Source of the DNA: an uncultured bacterium
GTDB lineage: Bacteria; Actinomycetota; Coriobacteriia; Coriobacteriales; Atopobiaceae
DNA: 10,209 nt
Reading direction: 5' to 3'
NCBI GenBank assembly: GCA_905214175.1
Contig: CAJMLD010000044.1
Span: 1-10,209, forward strand
Both the position numbers and the translations under genes were made by a program. The notes under the pieces were generated by a model. That model saw only the letters and a program-made list of their open reading frames with translations, searched no databases and was not told where the DNA came from. Positions 6,266 through 10,209 of the stretch are shown here, in pieces. Each line of letters opens with the position of its first letter. The first letter of the stretch is position 1.

Positions 6266-7641
6266 CGGGGGTCGTATCTGCTGTCTTCTGGGGCGTGGTC
6301 GTTCTCTCGCTTCTCGTATTTGTGCACGAGGGCGGCCACTACCTGGCGGCTCGCGCCTGTAGCGTCCGCGTGACCGAGTTTTTCCTTGGCATGCCCTGTC
6401 GTTTCAGGCTCTCCCACAAGAGCAAGGACCACGGTACCGAGGTTGGCGTGACCCCCATTCTGCTCGGCGGCTACACCCGCATCTGCGGTATGGAGAACTC
6501 CACTGACGAGCTCCTTGGGGCCGCGCTCATGAGCGTGCAGCGCTCCGGCAGGATTGCGGTGAGCGACCTTGCCTCCCAACTTGGTTGTGACCTTGACAGG
6601 GCCTACGGGCTTCTCGCCACACTGACGGACTGGGCGGCTGTGAGGCCCTACTACGACCCTGCGCTTGGCGAGCACAAGGGACAGGCGGACTGGCCGGCGA
6701 GCTTCGAGACGCTTCGACGCGACGGCAACCTCCTAACCGAGTACGACCGTGGCCATGACTTCTCCCAGGCTGGCACCACCAACTATGGTGAGCCGCGAGA
6801 CCCCCACATGAGCGCAGACGAGTTCCTGACGCACGAGCGCGGACGCACCTACCTTGGCTGTGGCTTCTGGCGACGGACGGCGATGCTCCTTGCCGGTCCC
6901 GCAGTCAACCTGCTTGTGGCGCTGGTGGTGGTTACGGCATCCTTCATGGTCATGGGTGTGCAGGTTGCCTCAAACGAGCCTGTTGTTGGGAGTGTTGCCG
7001 AGGGGTCCTTTGCGGAGTCGGCTGGCCTCGAGGCGGGCGACCGCATCACGTCAGTGGATGGCGATTCCATCTCCACCTACGACGACCTCGTTGCCGCCAT
7101 CAAGCCATATCTGGAGTCTGGCACCGACTTCACGCTGGATTATGAGCGCGACGGAGTGGCGTATGAGACGACCGTCGACCTGGTTGACGGCGAGGCGGCT
7201 GAGTACCTGGGTATTACCAACCAGTCCTACACGTACTACCCCTCGCTTGGCCAGGCGCTTCGTGGGTCCGTGGCCTACGGTGGGCTGGTGGCGGAGTACG
7301 CCGTGAAGCTCATCGTGCCCTCGCACACCATGGAGGTCCTCGATCAATCAAGCTCCGTCGTGGGCATCTCGGTCATGGCGTCCGAGGCAGCCTCGGCCGG
7401 CGTTCCCACGCTTGCGTTCTTCATTGGCGCCATCTCGATGTCCCTCGGCTTCATGAACCTACTTCCCATCCCCCCGCTGGACGGCGGAAAGATCCTCATA
7501 GAGATCATCCAGGCCATCTCCAGGCGACAGGTTTCCGCGCGCGCCCAGAGCATCGTGAGCTACGTTGGCCTTGCCTTCTTCCTCTTCGTCTTTGTCGTGG
7601 CCATGAGAAACGACATTCTCACTTTTGTGATTGGTGGCTGA
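6262..7641 (+). CDS. rseP: RseP/Rip1-type site-2 (M50) zinc metalloprotease with an extra cytosolic domain
   Basis: Intramembrane protease that cuts single-pass membrane proteins, classically anti-sigma factors already trimmed by a site-1 protease. The protein is 459 aa. First membrane helix (about 5-22) with the zinc motif HEGGH (22-26; Gly at the variable third place); conserved LLGGY (67-71); a long insert (78-200, listed separately); WRRTAMLLAGPAVN (203-216) leading into the second helix; one PDZ domain (about 240-307); third helix with LLPIPPLDGG (400-409), where Asp407 is the third zinc ligand; and a last helix (about 431-448). All catalytic residues are present. Start: ATG 6262 overlaps the dxr stop, with AAGGGA (6248-6253) eight bases before. 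The frame is open back to 6118 inside dxr, but that stretch looks non-coding. The substrate cannot be told from this window. Confidence 0.95.
   Translation: MTGVVSAVFWGVVVLSLLVFVHEGGHYLAARACSVRVTEFFLGMPCRFRLSHKSKDHGTEVGVTPILLGGYTRICGMENSTDELLGAALMSVQRSGRIAVSDLASQLGCDLDRAYGLLATLTDWAAVRPYYDPALGEHKGQADWPASFETLRRDGNLLTEYDRGHDFSQAGTTNYGEPRDPHMSADEFLTHERGRTYLGCGFWRRTAMLLAGPAVNLLVALVVVTASFMVMGVQVASNEPVVGSVAEGSFAESAGLEAGDRITSVDGDSISTYDDLVAAIKPYLESGTDFTLDYERDGVAYETTVDLVDGEAAEYLGITNQSYTYYPSLGQALRGSVAYGGLVAEYAVKLIVPSHTMEVLDQSSSVVGISVMASEAASAGVPTLAFFIGAISMSLGFMNLLPIPPLDGGKILIEIIQAISRRQVSARAQSIVSYVGLAFFLFVFVVAMRNDILTFVIGG
6493..6861 (+). other. insert in RseP, first half winged-helix-like
   Basis: Residues 78-200 of RseP lie between LLGGY and the amphipathic WRR..AGP segment, where ordinary relatives have a short linker of a few tens of residues. 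Residues about 81-131 read as helix (TDELLGAALMSVQRSG), a short extended piece, helix (VSDLASQLG), turn, helix (LDRAYGLLATLTDW), then a strand-like AAVRPYY: the order of a winged helix. Residues 132-200 are polar and rich in Gly, Asp and His, and look like a flexible linker. In RseP topology this loop faces the cytosol. The fold is inferred by eye from the residue pattern, and the function is unknown. Confidence 0.5.
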
Positions 7642-7642
7642 C

Positions 7643-8737
7643 ATGGATTCCAGCACTCAGAAGCTTCCCCGTGACCTCACCAGGCGCGTCATGGTGGGCA
7701 ACGTTGCCGTTGGCGGAGGTGCGCCCGTCTCGGTGCAGTCGATGTGCACCACCAAGACCGCGGACGCGTCGGCCACCCTCGCCCAGATCAGGCGACTTGC
7801 AGATGCGGGCTGCGAGATCATCCGCGTTGCCGTCCCCAACGCGGACTCCCTTGACGGCTTTGAGCGCATCTGCGCTGAGTCGCCGCTGCCCGTGATTGCA
7901 GACATTCACTTTGACTACCGGCTTGCCCTTGGCGCTGCAGCTCGAGGAGCCGCGGCGCTGCGCGTGAACCCCGGCAACATAGGGTCGTGGGAACGCGTCG
8001 ACGCCGTTATCGACGCATGCGGCGAGGCGGGCATCCCCATTCGCATAGGCGTCAACGCTGGTTCTCTTGACGAGAAGGTCGCAGCCAGGCAGGACCTCAC
8101 GCTTCCCCAGAAGCTTGTGGCTTCCGCCGAGGGCTTCGTCGAGCACTTCCGTGACCGGGGCTTTCTCGACGTGGTGCTCTCTGCCAAGGCGCACAGCGTT
8201 CCCACCACGCTCGCAACCTATCGCGAGCTTTCGAAGACACTTCCCGACGTGCCGCTCCACGTGGGCGTCACCGAGGCTGGCACGCTTCGCCAGGGGACGG
8301 TCAAAAACGCGGCTGGGGTGGGAATCCTTCTCGAGGAGGGCATAGGCGACACCATGCGCCTCTCGCTCACGGCCGACCCCGTCGAGGAGGTTGCGGTTGC
8401 CTGGGAGCTCCTCTCGGCGCTTGGCATGCGCCGGCGGTCCCCGGAGCTGGTGAGCTGTCCCACGTGCGGACGCTGCCAGGTTGACATGATCCCCATCGCC
8501 GAGGAGGTGGGCAGGCGCCTGGCCACCGTGAAGGCGCCCATCACCGTGGCGGTCATGGGCTGCGTGGTGAACGGCCCCGGCGAGGCCTCGGACGCCGACC
8601 TTGGCGTGGCCTGTGGCCACGGGCAGGCGATGCTCTTCGAGGGCGGCAGGCCCCTGCGCAAGGTTCCTGCCGGCAAGATTGTGGATGAACTCATGGCCGA
8701 GATCGAGCGACGCTTCCCCGGCGCACTTGATGCCTGA
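7643..8737 (+). CDS. ispG: 4-hydroxy-3-methylbut-2-en-1-yl diphosphate synthase (IspG/GcpE)
   Basis: Iron-sulfur enzyme of the MEP pathway that opens methylerythritol cyclodiphosphate to HMBPP; needs flavodoxin or ferredoxin as electron donor. The protein is 364 aa, the compact bacterial form without the extra middle domain of plants. SVQSM (30-34) opens the TIM-barrel half; RVNPGN (107-112), IRIGVN (133-138) and HVGVTEAG (206-213) follow. The 4Fe-4S ligands are Cys272 and Cys275 (CPTCGRC), Cys307 (MGCVVNGPGE) and Glu314. ATG 7643 is chosen: GGTGG (7633-7637) sits five bases before it, while the in-frame TTG 7631 and GTG 7634 overlap the rseP end and lack a ribosome site. It begins one base after the rseP stop. 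Placed two genes from dxr, it keeps two steps of one pathway in one operon. Confidence 0.97.
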   Translation: MDSSTQKLPRDLTRRVMVGNVAVGGGAPVSVQSMCTTKTADASATLAQIRRLADAGCEIIRVAVPNADSLDGFERICAESPLPVIADIHFDYRLALGAAARGAAALRVNPGNIGSWERVDAVIDACGEAGIPIRIGVNAGSLDEKVAARQDLTLPQKLVASAEGFVEHFRDRGFLDVVLSAKAHSVPTTLATYRELSKTLPDVPLHVGVTEAGTLRQGTVKNAAGVGILLEEGIGDTMRLSLTADPVEEVAVAWELLSALGMRRRSPELVSCPTCGRCQVDMIPIAEEVGRRLATVKAPITVAVMGCVVNGPGEASDADLGVACGHGQAMLFEGGRPLRKVPAGKIVDELMAEIERRFPGALDA

Positions 8738-8744
8738 TAGGCCG

Positions 8745-8750
8745 TAGAAT
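8745..8750 (+). promoter_or_regulatory. possible -10 box for proS
   Basis: TAGAAT, the same hexamer as in the pyrH promoter, lies eight bases after the ispG stop. There is no TG extension and no recognisable -35 at 16-18 bases upstream, so this is only a weak candidate. If used, transcription would begin near 8757, about 55 bases before the proS start. Confidence 0.25.
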
Positions 8751-8752
8751 TG

Positions 8753-8796
8753 CATGGCGTCGGTTCCGGCGCATGATGCCCGGCCACGGTGCCGGG
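8753..8796 (+). promoter_or_regulatory. two tandem hairpins in the ispG-proS spacer
   Basis: Hairpin 1: CATG (8753-8756) plus CGTCG (8758-8762) pair with CGGCGCATG (8767-8775), one G-U and one bulged G, loop GTTC. Hairpin 2: CCCGGC (8779-8784) pairs perfectly with GCCGGG (8791-8796) around six bases. No T-run follows either, so they are not intrinsic terminators. Hairpin 2 ends just before the proS ribosome site (AGAGGA, 8799-8804). They may protect or process the RNA between the genes, or set proS translation. The 75-base spacer is too short for a complete T-box. Confidence 0.4.
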
Positions 8797-8812
8797 GGAG
8801 AGGACTTTCACC

Positions 8813-10209
8813 GTGAGAACGTATGCAAGGATGACCGGGCTTTATGCGCCTACGCTCAAGGAGGACCCCGCGGAGGCGGAGCTCGCAAGCCATCGGCTCC
8901 TGCTCCGAGCGGGCATGATTCGCAAGTCTGCCTCGGGTCTCTACAGCTACCTGCCGCTTGCGTGGCGCTCGCTCATGAAGATTGAGGCCGTCATTCGCGA
9001 CGAGATGGAGGGCATCGGCGCCCAGGAGATGCTCGTGCCCATCCTCACCGACGGCGAGCTGTGGCGTCAGTCTGGCCGTTGGAACGCCTACGGCCCGGAG
9101 CTCATGCGCCTCAAGGACCGTCACGAGCGCGAGTTTGCGCTGGGCCCCACGCATGAGGAGTCCTTCACCGACCTCGTTCGCAACGAGCTCCGCTCCTACA
9201 AGCAGCTCCCCGTGACGCTCTACCAGATCCAGGACAAGTTCCGCGACGAGCTGCGCCCCCGCTTTGGCCTCATGCGCGGCCGCGAGTTCATCATGAAGGA
9301 CGGCTACTCCTTCGACGCCGACGTCGAGGGCATGCAGCGCTCCTACAACGACGAGAAGACCGCCTACGCGCGCATCTGCGAGCGTGTGGGCCTGCGTGCG
9401 CTCCCCGTGGTAGCGGACTCCGGCCAGATTGGCGGAGACACCTCCGTCGAGTTCATGGCGCTGGCAGACGCCGGCGAGGCCGAGATCGTCTACTGCGACG
9501 ACTGTGGCTTTGCGGCTGACACCGAGGCCGCCACGGCCCCCATCAACCTTGTCGAGGGGGACGAAGGAGACCTCGAGAAGCTCGAGACCCCTGGCTGCGA
9601 GACGATCGCCGACCTTGCCGCGTTCCTCAAAGTTCCCGAAGCCGCCACGAGGAAGGCGCTCGCGCTTGTCGATGGCGATGGAAAGCCCTGGGTGTGCTTT
9701 GTGCCCGGTGACCACGAGATGAACGACGTGAAGGCCGAGCATGCTTTTGGCGCATACCACCTGATGAGCGATGAGGAGCTTGTGCAGTATGGTCTCGTCA
9801 AGGGCTTCATCGGCCCCGTCGGTCTTCCCGAGGGCGTTGGCGCCTGCGCAGACGAATCGCTTCGTGACTCTGCGTGGTGGACCATCGGCGCAAACGACGC
9901 CGGCTATCACTACGTGCACGCCAACCAGGGTCGCGACTTCACGATTGGCCGCTGGGTGGACGTTATCACCGCAAAGGCGGGCGACATCTGCCCCAAGTGC
10001 GGCTCGCCTCTCAAGGCGGCCCGTGGAATCGAGGTTGGCCAGGTCTTCCAGCTAGGCACCAAGTACTCGCAGACCATGGGTGCCACGTTTGCCGACCCCG
10101 ATGGCGTCGAGCGTCCTCTCCAGATGGGTTGCTACGGCATCGGGGTCTCCCGCATGCTTGCGGCCGTGGTCGAGCAGCACCACGACGAGCACGGCATCAC
10201 GTTCCCCGT
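8813..10209 (+). CDS. proS: prolyl-tRNA synthetase, bacterial type with editing domain (3' end outside window)
   Basis: Class II synthetase that charges tRNA-Pro; cytosolic homodimer. The window holds 465 codons with no stop or frameshift; family members of this type run to about 570 aa, so the C-terminal anticodon-binding domain lies beyond the edge. Seen: N-terminal core with LLLRAG (29-34) and YLPLAWR (46-52), GPTHEES (111-117), motif 2 around FRDELRPRFGLMRGREF (143-159), KDGYSF (162-167); then the inserted editing (INS) domain at about 225-405, with FVPGDHEMNDVKAEH and the loop GPVGLP (334-339), which in the family clears Ala-tRNA-Pro; the CPKCG pair (393-397); GIEVGQVFQLGTKYS; and motif 3 start GIGVSR (442-447). 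The GTG at 8813 has AGAGGA (8799-8804) eight bases before it; the in-frame ATG 8831 has no usable ribosome site. Confidence 0.96.
   Translation, partial: MRTYARMTGLYAPTLKEDPAEAELASHRLLLRAGMIRKSASGLYSYLPLAWRSLMKIEAVIRDEMEGIGAQEMLVPILTDGELWRQSGRWNAYGPELMRLKDRHEREFALGPTHEESFTDLVRNELRSYKQLPVTLYQIQDKFRDELRPRFGLMRGREFIMKDGYSFDADVEGMQRSYNDEKTAYARICERVGLRALPVVADSGQIGGDTSVEFMALADAGEAEIVYCDDCGFAADTEAATAPINLVEGDEGDLEKLETPGCETIADLAAFLKVPEAATRKALALVDGDGKPWVCFVPGDHEMNDVKAEHAFGAYHLMSDEELVQYGLVKGFIGPVGLPEGVGACADESLRDSAWWTIGANDAGYHYVHANQGRDFTIGRWVDVITAKAGDICPKCGSPLKAARGIEVGQVFQLGTKYSQTMGATFADPDGVERPLQMGCYGIGVSRMLAAVVEQHHDEHGITFP

Noticed and set aside
8738..8812. T-box riboswitch before proS
   Set aside because: The spacer is only 75 bases; no T-box sequence or antiterminator/terminator pair is visible.
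7619..9919. A 766-codon open frame on the minus strand across ispG, the spacer and most of proS
   Set aside because: It is codon-aligned with ispG and proS, which share a frame. G/C-rich third positions of the real genes become the first base of antisense codons and so exclude stops. The sense strand has two full families with all motifs; the antisense product resembles nothing.

Overview
The window is a GC-rich, densely packed, single-strand run of housekeeping genes. In order they are rpsB, tsf, pyrH, frr, uppS, cdsA, dxr, rseP, ispG and proS (proS is cut by the right edge). The order rpsB-tsf-pyrH-frr-uppS-cdsA-dxr-rseP-ispG-proS, with no bamA or other outer-membrane genes after rseP, fits a Gram-positive-type bacterium. 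The G/C-rich third codon positions, GTG/TTG starts and protein flavour suggest a high-GC actinobacterium, perhaps of the Coriobacteriia (Olsenella/Atopobium/Collinsella type). The class assignment is inference from style; no search was run.

Layout: positions 1-136 are the 5' region of rpsB and hold a foldable leader hairpin. rpsB and tsf form a first unit, separated by 43 bases that are almost free of G. A 227-base gap (1836-2062) follows, with a strong hairpin (probable terminator), then an inverted-repeat cluster and an extended -10 promoter. pyrH, read from a TTG start with its Shine-Dalgarno just before it, opens a second unit. From pyrH to ispG the genes overlap by 1-4 bases or lie within a base or two of each other (ATGA overlaps at pyrH/frr, cdsA/dxr and dxr/rseP; TTGA overlap at uppS/cdsA), so they are very probably co-transcribed and translationally coupled. 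A 75-base spacer with two tandem hairpins and a possible -10 box separates ispG from proS.

Functionally the cluster joins translation (S2, EF-Ts, ribosome recycling factor, prolyl-tRNA synthetase) and UMP phosphorylation to membrane and wall precursor supply. Dxr and IspG are two steps of the MEP isoprenoid pathway, UppS turns its products into the undecaprenyl carrier, and CdsA makes CDP-diacylglycerol. RseP is a membrane-embedded site-2 protease.

The one clearly non-textbook element is in RseP: about 120 extra residues between the HExxH helix and the second membrane segment, the first half of which looks like a small winged-helix or helix-turn-helix fold on the predicted cytosolic side. 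Other points worth checking are the rpsB leader, the tsf-pyrH regulatory gap and the ispG-proS hairpins. I see no mobile element, CRISPR array, tRNA or rRNA.
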